Source: a virus
Strand: one strand, 5' to 3'
DNA: 64,000 bases
Virus record (IMG/VR): IMGVR_UViG_3300027861_004304
Location: 1-64,000 of that record
The first letter of the stretch is position 1. Each line of letters opens with the position of its first letter. The position numbers were made by a program, and so were the translations under genes. Shown here piece after piece: positions 1 through 8,035 of the stretch. Under the pieces are notes generated by a model, which saw only the letters and a list, made by a program, of their open reading frames with translations, searched no databases and was not told the origin of the DNA.

Positions 1-115
1 CCATGGACTTTTTGAGTGCTCCATAATCGTTTTTTGTCAGAAAGAACAAGGAAACCATCACGATAAGTCCGATTGTTTGCCAGTTTTTAGCGAAAAAAGG
101 TCCGAGATGCTTCAT
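1..115 (-). CDS. Small N-terminally anchored membrane protein, 3' part cut by the window edge (spanin-like candidate)
   Basis: Partial gene: the start (ATG at 115) is inside the window and the rest lies before position 1. A GGGAGAAG ribosome binding site lies just upstream. The 38 visible residues begin MKHLGPFFAKNWQTIG, then a hydrophobic stretch (LIVMVSLFFL), then a charged segment, which is one N-terminal membrane anchor with the rest outside. It follows a holin-like gene by 27 nt. In phage lysis cassettes this order and topology fit an inner-membrane spanin (Rz-like), but a coiled coil cannot be seen because the gene is truncated. The membrane anchor is seen; the spanin role is inference from context. 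Confidence 0.5.
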   Translation of the reverse strand, partial: MKHLGPFFAKNWQTIGLIVMVSLFFLTKNDYGALKKSM

Positions 116-142
116 TGCTTCTCCCAAATTTAAATTTACCAA

Positions 143-343
143 TCAAACCCCCTTGAGTTTTGTAATCGCATCGATTACTGATTGACCACCGATATATAGC
201 GCGCTAAGATAAAGCCAATGTTCACTTTCAAGGTTGGAAGTGAAAAGCAGTGCTGTTGCAACGCCCCATACAAGCAATTTTCGTGAAATCGCCTTTTCTA
301 GTGCTCTGTCTATTGCGCCTTTTGCCATTTGTGTCATTGTCAT
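143..343 (-). CDS. Small membrane protein, possible holin
   Basis: A 66-aa protein with a strong AAGGAGGG ribosome binding site about 4 nt before its ATG. Residues 22-35 (KLLVWGVATALLFT) and 43-56 (WLYLSALYIGGQSV) form two hydrophobic segments separated by a short polar turn, preceded by a positively charged N-terminal stretch (residues 8-22). The two-segment hairpin, tiny size and neighbouring single-anchor protein are what a class II holin of a lysis cassette would look like, but no family signature is recognised. It starts 29 nt after the stop of the Mre11-Rad50 fusion gene and is probably co-transcribed with it. Confidence 0.55.
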   Translation of the reverse strand: MTMTQMAKGAIDRALEKAISRKLLVWGVATALLFTSNLESEHWLYLSALYIGGQSVIDAITKLKGV

Positions 344-372
344 AATCCCTCCTTTTACACCTATAATTAGTC

Positions 373-3300
373 TTATTGTTGAATAAACGCATATCCATTT
401 TTCTTGTCAATCGTGATCTGCATGTCGACACAGTCTTTTAGGCTGTCCAAATGAGAGACAAGAAGGACGGTTTTAAAGTAAGATTTGATCAAATCAAGGA
501 TGTCAACGAAGCCTTGCATGTTTTCTTCGTCCAAAGCAGTGCCCGGTTCGTCCAAAATGAAGATATCGGACTTCGGAAGAGAAGAAACGCTCAATAAAGC
601 GAGTCTGATAGCCATTGCAGCAATTGTCTTTTCTGCGCCAGAGCCCATTTCAAGAGGGCGAGGATCGAAGCTTGGGTGTTTAATAAAAATGTCCAATCGC
701 TTGCCGTCATCTTCGAAAAATACCTCGAATTCTACGATATTTGCCAAGATTTTGGCAATTTCTTCGTTGATGATAGGCAATTTTCTCTTGATTACATCGT
801 AAGCAATCCCGTTTGGATGCATACATCGCATATAGAGGTCGTAAGCAGAGAATTCTTCTTGAAGATCCGAGTATTCGCGGCTCTGGGCTGTAATATTGGC
901 GACTTTTTGCTCTAATGAGCCGACCATCTTGTAGAAACCGAGGATCTCAATGTTACAAGTGTCCAGATTACTCTGGAAATTTTGTGATTTAATCTTTAAT
1001 CCTTTACGTTTTTGTGACAAGTTCTCTAAATTCTCAATAACTTCCTTATTCAGTTCGTACTGAGAGAGTTTTTCCTCTAAAGTTTGGATGTCAGACATCA
1101 AAGTCTTCATAATACTTGAATTCTTCTCTATTTTTAGATCATAATTGGTGATACTGTTAGATAACGAGTTCTTTAGGTTGACTACTTCGTTGTATTTGCT
1201 TATGTGGTCTTCAACTTCGGCCGGATTTAGCTCTTTTATGTCGTCATTTAGGTCATCAACTTGGTCTGATAGGTTGTTAACTTCACTTTCGTTGAAGGGG
1301 ATCGTCGCTTTGGAGATATAAGCGTCCTTAATGAACTTACACTTCGGGAAAGAGGTGCCACAGGGGATGCCACTTAACAATTGAAGCTTGTTTTTGTTTC
1401 GCCTAAGCTCATCTTCCTCGGATGACAGGCTGCTTTCCAGAATTATCATCTGTTCAAGCAACTCGGAGGCCTTTTCTTGCTTTTCGAAGAGGCTTTCTTT
1501 GTCGAAACTGTCCAAAAAGATCAAAGATCTCCGATATTTGTCCTTGGCCCTGTCCCCTTTCTCTTGAAACTCGGCACTTTGATCAGAAACAGAGATTAGT
1601 TGGTTTCTTTTGTCGCTCAGTTCGTCTTGAACTTTCATAACATCAATGATTTCAGCAGGAATTGATTTAATTTTTTCGTTAATGACTTCAATCTCGGTGT
1701 CACACTGAGATATGTGGAACTTTATAGACTCGCATCTTTTCTTTTTTGCTTCTAACTTGTTATTGATAGTCTCAAGCTCTTCTTGGGCGGTCAAAGTCTC
1801 GCTGTTGAAGTCTCTACCTTCGGATTTTCTCAGGGCGCCCCTTGTATCTGACGCATCTTCTCTTGACAGTCGGAATTTTGTCTCAAAGAACTCAAGGTCC
1901 AAGAATTTAGCAAGAATTTCTTTTCTTTTTGTTGAACCTTCCTTGATAAAGGTCAGAGAGTCTAACTGGGAAGCCATGGAAGAGTAAAGAAAGTCGTCCA
2001 ATGTTCCAAAAACCTTCCTGATGTTCTTATCTGTCTGATTTCTCGTCAATCCGTTGAGGCTTTCCACACAATCAGTAGTCGGGTCATATACTGTGAATTC
2101 TGCGTTGGTTTTTGCCTCCATAGTTGTCTCCCCCTTCAGTTTTCGTGTATATTTTTCCGAACTCCTCTCAATATAATAGTCTCGGTCACCAACAGTGATC
2201 TTTACTCTTCCAGATCCGATGTCTTTGTTCTGATTGATGATATTTAGGTTCTTTCTATCGTTCTTTGATGTTGAATTGAAGATTGTATACAGGATTGAAT
2301 CAATAATACTTGACTTTCCAGAGAAGTTCTTGCCAAAAATGCCGATGATCCCCTCTAAGTTGTCAAAATTGATGATATTTCCTTCGCCATAATTGAAAAG
2401 GTTGTCCCACTCAATGGAGCGAAGGCTCCAATTGATGTTTCTTGAGACCTCTTCGCTCTCTTCTGCGATCTTATTGTACTTCAAATTGAGGTTTAAGACT
2501 CTTTCCATCAATTCGTCGGAGGCCTCGAAGTCTTTTAGATATTCTCTGATGAGTTCTTCTTGAATCTGAATATCTCTCAGGTCTTCCGTCTCTAAACCGT
2601 CGGTAATACTCTGGACACTCCCAGCCGTACCTGTCGCTCTGTTCAAAAACTTGATGCTTTCGGGCTGGAACCTCTGTTTTGCGACGTCGATTGCCTTCTT
2701 CATCACGTCAATTGGAAGATTGTTGGCGGAAACCAAGCGAAGACGGGCCATTTGAGGAACTTTCTCATTGGCGTCGGATGGCATCTTACCTTCCGAGGTT
2801 AAATTGATGGTTACAAAAGGCCTCGGATTTTTAAGCTCAAAATGCTTACAAGTAAAGTTCTCTTTATCTTGGATGTCCCACAGTAAAAAGCCTTTGTCAT
2901 TTGTTTCTCCGTGATTTTGTTGGATTGTTGAGCCGGGGTAACGAATTTTGCCTTCAGCGTCAAGTCTTTGATCTGTTTTGTGAATATCTCCCAAGAAACC
3001 GTAATCGTGTCCCTCAAAAATCTCAAGAGGGTGTTCTCCGTGTGTCATAACCCAACCTGTGTCTGTGACGACACCTGATACGGAACCATGGTAAAGAGCA
3101 ATGTTGACTTTATCCGGATTCGAGGGTTTCACCCAGCCTTCTTCGTCAAAGACGGACAAAACATTTAGCGTTATATCGCCTCGGAGGGGGACTTCGCCAG
3201 ACTTCTTAAGCAAGTGTAGGTCTTTGTGATCCAAAGCCTCCACGATAGGCGTTAAGGCGTCCTGACGGCTACTATTTCGCAGGTTTCCATCGTGGTTTCC

Positions 3301-3531
3301 CAGGATAACATAGGTTGGAGCGATATTGGCCAAGGAACTCAGGAATTCTGAGCACATTTCAACGAATTCGGGACTAATTTGCGTCTTCGTGTGCGCAATG
3401 TCACCACAATGAATGATATAATCTGGATTTTCTTCTCTTAAGAGTGTGTACAGTTTCTCAAAAACAAACCTGTACTCGTAATGATATTTCAAATTTCTGA
3501 TATGTGTATCTGCTATATGGGCAAACTTCAA
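373..3531 (-). CDS. Single-chain recombination nuclease: Mre11/SbcD (gp47-like) fused to Rad50/SbcC (gp46-like)
   Basis: A 1052-aa protein joining two subunits that are separate in T4 (gp47 nuclease, gp46 ATPase). Residues 1 to about 300 are a calcineurin-type nuclease with all phosphoesterase motifs: DTH (8-10), GD (43-44), GNHD (78-81), YHG (147-149) and GDIHK (181-185). A Walker A motif, GKNFSGKSS, lies near residue 397, followed by about 550 residues of charged coiled-coil sequence. Its middle holds a Cys pair (CGTSFPKC, near 722-729) in the zinc-hook position, spaced CX6C rather than CX2C. Near the C terminus are a signature-like GSGAEKT, Walker B (FILDEP, near 990) and a switch His (LVSHLDS). 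The predicted role is resection of DNA ends for recombination-dependent replication. The start is TTG, chosen because AGGAGAG lies just upstream and translation from it gives the expected MKFAHIADTH. The reading frame is uninterrupted at the junction. Confidence 0.93.
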   Translation of the reverse strand: MKFAHIADTHIRNLKYHYEYRFVFEKLYTLLREENPDYIIHCGDIAHTKTQISPEFVEMCSEFLSSLANIAPTYVILGNHDGNLRNSSRQDALTPIVEALDHKDLHLLKKSGEVPLRGDITLNVLSVFDEEGWVKPSNPDKVNIALYHGSVSGVVTDTGWVMTHGEHPLEIFEGHDYGFLGDIHKTDQRLDAEGKIRYPGSTIQQNHGETNDKGFLLWDIQDKENFTCKHFELKNPRPFVTINLTSEGKMPSDANEKVPQMARLRLVSANNLPIDVMKKAIDVAKQRFQPESIKFLNRATGTAGSVQSITDGLETEDLRDIQIQEELIREYLKDFEASDELMERVLNLNLKYNKIAEESEEVSRNINWSLRSIEWDNLFNYGEGNIINFDNLEGIIGIFGKNFSGKSSIIDSILYTIFNSTSKNDRKNLNIINQNKDIGSGRVKITVGDRDYYIERSSEKYTRKLKGETTMEAKTNAEFTVYDPTTDCVESLNGLTRNQTDKNIRKVFGTLDDFLYSSMASQLDSLTFIKEGSTKRKEILAKFLDLEFFETKFRLSREDASDTRGALRKSEGRDFNSETLTAQEELETINNKLEAKKKRCESIKFHISQCDTEIEVINEKIKSIPAEIIDVMKVQDELSDKRNQLISVSDQSAEFQEKGDRAKDKYRRSLIFLDSFDKESLFEKQEKASELLEQMIILESSLSSEEDELRRNKNKLQLLSGIPCGTSFPKCKFIKDAYISKATIPFNESEVNNLSDQVDDLNDDIKELNPAEVEDHISKYNEVVNLKNSLSNSITNYDLKIEKNSSIMKTLMSDIQTLEEKLSQYELNKEVIENLENLSQKRKGLKIKSQNFQSNLDTCNIEILGFYKMVGSLEQKVANITAQSREYSDLQEEFSAYDLYMRCMHPNGIAYDVIKRKLPIINEEIAKILANIVEFEVFFEDDGKRLDIFIKHPSFDPRPLEMGSGAEKTIAAMAIRLALLSVSSLPKSDIFILDEPGTALDEENMQGFVDILDLIKSYFKTVLLVSHLDSLKDCVDMQITIDKKNGYAFIQQ

Positions 3532-3540
3532 ACTTCTCTC

Positions 3541-4464
3541 CTATAAGCCGTAAATTGCCGTCATCAAAGAATCATCTTCCTTAATGAGCGGTGCATTGTG
3601 GCTTAAAATTTTTACTTCTTCTTTTGACATATCACCTATGTCTCTTTCATCCTGATATTGAAGTTCTCGAACCTCAATACCATATTTCAAAAATAACTTT
3701 TTGATGTTCTCGGCTTTATATTTTGCATCTGGGTCCAATGCCAATAAAACCTGCGTATCATTTTGAACTATCCTTTTGAATAGCTTTGATGTTTCTCTAA
3801 TTGTTGAGCCCAAAATGGGAATAGCATTCTCAGCCTTGACGGCATCAAACGCTCCTTCTACAATTGTTACCTCCTTGTCGAAGTCAACGTACAATTCATT
3901 AAATATTATATCACGACTGACCGGAGGATTCAAGTATCTTTTGTAATTATTTGTAAATGTCCTCGCGATGAAGTAATTTAGGTCGCCACTGTTGTTAAAT
4001 GAAGGAATTATGATCCTTCCTTTGAATGGACCATCGGAACAAAATCCCATTTTCCACTTTAAGATGTCTTTTCTGTTAATACCTCGTTTTTCAAGGTACC
4101 CTAGGGGTACCCTAAAATGGACACTTCCACAGAGGGTGTTAAAATGTGGGGGCATTTCTATGATTTGCTCGAAATTGTCTTCTTCTTCCTCCTCGAAGAG
4201 ATTTCCAAAAGCATTTAGATCTGTTTTCTCGCCCGTGAATGCTTTCCAAGCCTCTCGATCTTTGGATGATCCAAACTTGCGAACGAGGCGATAAAGATTT
4301 CTGCCTTTTTGATCACAGATCCAACACTTGTAAAACCCGCGTTTAATGTTGACGGAGAATTTTCTCTTGTGGTGCTTGCAAAAAGGACATTGAAATAAAT
4401 ATTCGTTGTTTGACTTGTGAGGTTTTCCGAGGAACCCTGTTACAATAGAAAGCTTTTCATCCAT
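3541..4464 (-). CDS. 61: DNA primase, DnaG/gp61 type
   Basis: A 307-aa primase that lays down RNA primers for lagging-strand synthesis. An N-terminal zinc ribbon uses Cys26, Cys29, Cys47 and Cys50 (CPFC and CWIC pairs). A Toprim catalytic core follows, with VEGAFDAV (Glu203) and LALDPDA (Asp244, Asp246), the metal-binding residues of this fold. The length is close to T4 gp61 and much shorter than bacterial DnaG, because the helicase-binding tail is absent. It ends 9 nt before the Mre11-Rad50 gene. A consensus promoter (4471-4499) stands directly in front, with its -10 box ending 6 nt before the ATG, so the mRNA would be leaderless or nearly so; no ribosome binding site is visible. The family call is secure. 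Confidence 0.93.
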   Translation of the reverse strand: MDEKLSIVTGFLGKPHKSNNEYLFQCPFCKHHKRKFSVNIKRGFYKCWICDQKGRNLYRLVRKFGSSKDREAWKAFTGEKTDLNAFGNLFEEEEEDNFEQIIEMPPHFNTLCGSVHFRVPLGYLEKRGINRKDILKWKMGFCSDGPFKGRIIIPSFNNSGDLNYFIARTFTNNYKRYLNPPVSRDIIFNELYVDFDKEVTIVEGAFDAVKAENAIPILGSTIRETSKLFKRIVQNDTQVLLALDPDAKYKAENIKKLFLKYGIEVRELQYQDERDIGDMSKEEVKILSHNAPLIKEDDSLMTAIYGL

Positions 4465-4470
4465 GTTATT

Positions 4471-4499
4471 AATATAGCATGAATGCTACTGCTTGTCAA
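4471..4499 (-). promoter_or_regulatory. Sigma-70-type promoter of the primase gene
   Basis: On the minus strand TTGACA (4494-4499) and TATATT (4471-4476) are separated by exactly 17 nt. Transcription should begin at about 4463-4465, which is on the primase start codon (4464). The promoter occupies nearly all of the 38-nt gap between two genes. It would add an early transcription start for primase and the Mre11-Rad50 gene behind the structural block. Confidence 0.8.
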
Positions 4500-4502
4500 G
4501 GA

Positions 4503-5303
4503 TTATTTTTGATCCTGCGCGGGCTTACCTGCGAACTTGTGGACTCCGAAGACGGAGTCCGACATTCTGCTCGTGACTGGCGCCAGAGCGTTCGCCAGAA
4601 AGCTGACGCCACCAACAATCGGGCCAATATATCCAAGATATGTGGTTATATCGATAAGTTTTTCCTTCACTTTATCAATCAAGCCCGGAATAAATTGCTC
4701 GACAAACGTTTCTCTCAGGAATTTTAAAAAGTGATCACTTATTTCACCACTTAATGCCTCTTTTATCATCGTGCCCGCCTTTTCGTAAAGGAACATTAAT
4801 AAAGCTCCCAATGAAGTTGCAACAAGGGCTTTTTTCCATCCGCCCTCCATGTCACGGAATTTCTTCAGAACTGATTCAAATATTTCTAAAATCTTTGAAC
4901 CAAATTGTCCAACCGCGCCGCCTATCTCCTCCATTTTATTAAAAACTGTACGAAATTCTCGAGCGGGGTATTTAATAACCTTTGACGCTACAAGGCGGAT
5001 ATAAATTTCAACCCTTCTAGGGTCGGTAAAAACCCCAGCTAATGTCATAAGTAAATCTTTAAGTTGTCCCGATTTCTTCTTAACTCCATTTATAATGCTG
5101 CTAAGAAAGCTCTCAAAAAGAAGGTGCTCCTGAAGAATATGATCTTTCAGTTCTTCATTCAGATGGACCTGCCCAGATTCATTAATTGGTAATCGAATAC
5201 CTAAAACGCCAGAGATATATTCATGACGCTCAAAGATCTCTTCCAAATGTCCAGTCTCTACATAGCCACGCCAGTTTTCCATGATGAGTTTCATTTCAGA
5301 CAT
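4503..5303 (-). CDS. Unknown phage protein with two hydrophobic segments (possible internal virion protein)
   Basis: A 266-aa protein of unrecognised family. The N terminus (MSEMKLIMENWRGYVE) resembles a short start motif I recall from other marine T4-like phage proteins, but I cannot check this. The first third is acidic and helical. The rest has long amphipathic helices and two hydrophobic stretches: ALVATSLGALLMFLYEKAG in the second half and IGPIVGGVSFLANALAPV near the C terminus. The start overlaps the end of the resolvase gene by 8 nt, with AGGAGA upstream; a second in-frame ATG three codons later (5294) is also possible. Membrane interaction is inferred from hydrophobicity only. It could be an injected or internal virion protein, or a host-membrane protein. 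Confidence 0.6.
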   Translation of the reverse strand: MSEMKLIMENWRGYVETGHLEEIFERHEYISGVLGIRLPINESGQVHLNEELKDHILQEHLLFESFLSSIINGVKKKSGQLKDLLMTLAGVFTDPRRVEIYIRLVASKVIKYPAREFRTVFNKMEEIGGAVGQFGSKILEIFESVLKKFRDMEGGWKKALVATSLGALLMFLYEKAGTMIKEALSGEISDHFLKFLRETFVEQFIPGLIDKVKEKLIDITTYLGYIGPIVGGVSFLANALAPVTSRMSDSVFGVHKFAGKPAQDQK

Positions 5304-5820
5304 TTTTTAGATTCTCCTGTAATAAATAGTGTCCTGCGCGAGCAACGACAATTGCATCCGCGATGTCATAACAATATTTCTGAACGTTGCCAAATTTGGT
5401 GTAAACTATTTCAAACTCTTTGCTTTCAATGAAGTGTTCCATGACGACTTCTTTGGCTTTTTTGCCTCTCATGACTTTAATGCCGCATTTTGATCGTGCG
5501 GAGATGGGAGTTACATAGTTTGGTTCCATATCAAAGATTTGATAGGACTGCCAAGAGACAATACCGTTGAATCTCTGGAGGACTGACATAGTTTTCGCTG
5601 TTGAGCCACCTCTGCGGAAGAACATGAGGGCCTGCTCAATGAAGACATACTCGATGTTATAATTTTTTCTTATTTCCTTCAAGACCGTCTCGGCTTTTTT
5701 AGCTTTCTCGAAGAAAGAGCCAACCTTTCGCAAGTCGATATACTCCGTATGAGCGATCTTATTGTTATCTAAGACGCATACTCCAACTATGCTCGTGCTT
5801 AAGTCTAATCCCAATATCAT
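5296..5820 (-). CDS. RuvC-like Holliday junction resolvase
   Basis: A 174-aa RNase-H-fold nuclease. It begins MILGLDLSTSIVGV, the first strand carrying the catalytic Asp6, then has Glu62 in VFIEQAL and Asp152/Asp155 in CYDIADAIVVA. That is the D-E-D-D arrangement of RuvC. The length equals that of bacterial RuvC. It would cut branched DNA made by recombination-dependent replication before packaging, a job done in T4 by the unrelated endonuclease VII. Start and upstream stop share ATGA with the structural gene before it, so it is read from the end of the tail operon. It lies two genes upstream of the primase. The family call is firm, although exact substrate preference (Holliday junction or other flaps) cannot be read from sequence. 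Confidence 0.88.
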   Translation of the reverse strand: MILGLDLSTSIVGVCVLDNNKIAHTEYIDLRKVGSFFEKAKKAETVLKEIRKNYNIEYVFIEQALMFFRRGGSTAKTMSVLQRFNGIVSWQSYQIFDMEPNYVTPISARSKCGIKVMRGKKAKEVVMEHFIESKEFEIVYTKFGNVQKYCYDIADAIVVARAGHYLLQENLKNV

Positions 5821-7004
5821 TGTAAGTCTAATTTTAGTTTGAAGGTGAAGTCTCTACTTAATTCTTTTTTCACTGGTTTTGACACTGTTGCGATGCCAAT
5901 AAGATTCTCTTCATTGTCATAAATTCCAACTTTTGTTATGTAAGTTATTTTTTCGAACGAAGCCGAAGGGTCGGCATATGGACTTTTTACTGTATTTTTA
6001 ATAACTCTCGGTGTCTCGAGGAACACATTGGAGTTGATTTGGAAATTACCGGCCGGGGCATCAAGCTCAACATATGTTGGGTTATTCGAGTGGTTAAACT
6101 CCCCCTTTTCAGCGTGAGCCAGCATCGTTAATGTCTCAATATAATTGACTCCTTCAAAATCCATGCGATAATTGACGAAAGGTATATTTGACCCAGAATT
6201 ATCATTCATTCCGGCGCCATAATATATCCAAGATGATGCCACATCGCCCGATGGAACATTATAATCGCGAGCTTTCGCTTCGAGGGCCCAGGAGCCAGTC
6301 AATAGAATAAATCCCTCGTTATATAAAACCATGCCGGCAATAGAGCCCGAACCAGTGCTTCCGGGAGGCCCAACCTGGATTAATTCGCCGTTTCTTCTAA
6401 CATCTTGAAGTTCTCCGATGAGAGATCCAGAAATATAATATTTTAAGCTTATTGAACCATTTTCTTTATTTATTGAGGATCCGTAAAAAATAGAGGGAAT
6501 GGAAATCAAATTAATTGGCGTTTTCGCGCCCCAGTCGCCAATGGAGGCGCTAAATTGGTACTGAGGGCTCCAATAGGTGTACGCATCCATGGAAGATCTC
6601 AGGGCGGTTATTCTTAATGATGATATGGGTGGCGTCGAAAACGGATATTGTGTTATAAGTTCTCGGCTAATGCTGGCAGAGAGCGGATAAGTGCGGGTGA
6701 ATACTTGGCCGGGCAGCGCCGAGTTGAAGGACGCCGTAGAGACCGACTTAAATGTGGTCAACGAACTGCCCTTATCTATCGTAGGAAAAATTAATCCTGT
6801 TTGGGTCGCGTTTCTGTCAACATTTAGCTCGTAGAGAGACACAAAGCCCGTAGGAATACACGGCACGCTTCCAGTGAAGGCGCCTGAGATCTGAGATTCA
6901 TTCTGATAATATACTTTCCCTCCGTATATGTCAAATTGATTTTTCGGAAAGGATTTAAGCGTATTATGAAAGATGTCATCATCGCCAAACTTTTTAAGAG
7001 GCAT
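5817..7004 (-). CDS. Virion protein of the tail block, paralogue of the next upstream gene
   Basis: A 395-aa protein rich in Ser, Gly, Thr and aromatic residues in short beta-strand-like runs, typical of tail or baseplate parts; no catalytic motif is seen. Its C-terminal part matches that of the neighbouring 324-aa protein: an EFNHSNNPTY segment, a DPSAS segment, then YITKVGIYDNEENLIGIA and KPVKKE, against EFNYSSNQTY, DPSSYVTS, GLYSPNHELLAVA and EPLKKD in the neighbour. The two are therefore tandem duplicates that have diverged in their N-terminal halves. It has a purine-rich ribosome binding site before the ATG and ends in an ATGA overlap with the resolvase gene. It is the last gene of the tail operon. 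The exact place in the virion is unknown. Confidence 0.7.
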   Translation of the reverse strand: MPLKKFGDDDIFHNTLKSFPKNQFDIYGGKVYYQNESQISGAFTGSVPCIPTGFVSLYELNVDRNATQTGLIFPTIDKGSSLTTFKSVSTASFNSALPGQVFTRTYPLSASISRELITQYPFSTPPISSLRITALRSSMDAYTYWSPQYQFSASIGDWGAKTPINLISIPSIFYGSSINKENGSISLKYYISGSLIGELQDVRRNGELIQVGPPGSTGSGSIAGMVLYNEGFILLTGSWALEAKARDYNVPSGDVASSWIYYGAGMNDNSGSNIPFVNYRMDFEGVNYIETLTMLAHAEKGEFNHSNNPTYVELDAPAGNFQINSNVFLETPRVIKNTVKSPYADPSASFEKITYITKVGIYDNEENLIGIATVSKPVKKELSRDFTFKLKLDLQ

Positions 7005-7019
7005 TTTTAAACCCCCTCT

Positions 7020-7994
7020 TTAATAATCCAGCCTCACACGGAAAATTAATTCAGTCGAGGGATCCTTTTTGAGAGGCTCAGATAGTTTAGCAACAGCCAA
7101 CAGTTCATGATTGGGCGAATAGAGGCCAATTGATGTAACATACGATGAGGGATCTTTATTTGAAATATTATTTTTAACAATTATTTGACTTTGAGACAAA
7201 TATGTTTGATTGGAACTATAATTGAATTCGTTATTTGCGGCTCTGCAAAAATAAATCGTTGAATTTAGCTCCGTAGTGTTCTGAAAATCATTGTCGACCC
7301 ACTTGCTCCTGACATTGTCGGCGGTGCCGCTAATTGAAAGAGTTCCGGTAAAAGATGAAAAGGAGTCAAAGAGTATTGCCGAAGCTGTCAGCGCCACAAC
7401 GCCGGCCTGATAATAAATCAATCCAACTCCATCTCCATATGGCGTTACAGAAGAAGTATATAGAATTCCGTATTCTCCGGCTGGGGAGTTGACTCTGTAT
7501 TCTGTGTTTGCGCCATAATCGCCAATTGTTATTTCGGTGGAGCCACTTAACAACCTAAATTCATAGCTTTGTTTTTTAATCTCATCTTTTGTCAATAATC
7601 GTGTATAACTGAGAAACACGCATGCGTTCATGGAATCGGTGGTCGTTGTGAAGTCCCCATCTGCGTCAAACCTTCTAATTGAGCCAGTTTGGTCATATCC
7701 CACCAAAACCTGGGCCATTTGGTTGTACATGTTTAACTTCTTCGCGTTTAATACGTTCGAAGCCCCAGATAGGGCGCTTGAATATCCATAAGAAATATCA
7801 AAAATATGATTTGCAGAAGAAGACAAATATGGGTAATCGTATACACTCTGAAACATCCCGTGGGAATAATTCTTAATGTTATTATCGCTATAAGTCCCCG
7901 AGACTACGGTACCTGTGATCGGAATAGCCTCGTTTAATAGTGTTCTCGTTAGAGATACATCGTTGGTTGAGAGTTGTTTAAATACGGTTGCCAT
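7020..7994 (-). CDS. Virion protein of the tail block, paralogue of the following gene
   Basis: A 324-aa beta-rich protein, the longer-diverged twin of the 395-aa gene that follows it after 15 nt. Both end with the same arrangement: an EFNYSSNQTY-type segment, a hydrophilic spacer with DPSS, a GLYSPNHELLAVAKLSEPL strand pair, and a short hydrophobic-charged tail (FRVRLDY). The N-terminal half is Ser/Asn/Thr/Tyr rich and without recognisable domains. An AAAGGAT ribosome binding site precedes the ATG. The shared C-terminal module may be the part that docks on a common virion platform while the N-terminal halves differ in job; that is inference. No enzyme motif is visible. Confidence 0.7.
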   Translation of the reverse strand: MATVFKQLSTNDVSLTRTLLNEAIPITGTVVSGTYSDNNIKNYSHGMFQSVYDYPYLSSSANHIFDISYGYSSALSGASNVLNAKKLNMYNQMAQVLVGYDQTGSIRRFDADGDFTTTTDSMNACVFLSYTRLLTKDEIKKQSYEFRLLSGSTEITIGDYGANTEYRVNSPAGEYGILYTSSVTPYGDGVGLIYYQAGVVALTASAILFDSFSSFTGTLSISGTADNVRSKWVDNDFQNTTELNSTIYFCRAANNEFNYSSNQTYLSQSQIIVKNNISNKDPSSYVTSIGLYSPNHELLAVAKLSEPLKKDPSTELIFRVRLDY

Positions 7995-8035
7995 TTTTTA
8001 TCCTTTAAAATTTGTCTTTAATAAGTATATTGAGA

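Noticed and set aside
382-410. Extra promoter before the holin-like gene (TTGACA at 405-410, TTTATT 17 nt away)
   Set aside because: The -10 box matches only 4 of 6 bases and the site sits inside conserved coding sequence of the Rad50 part; not convincing.
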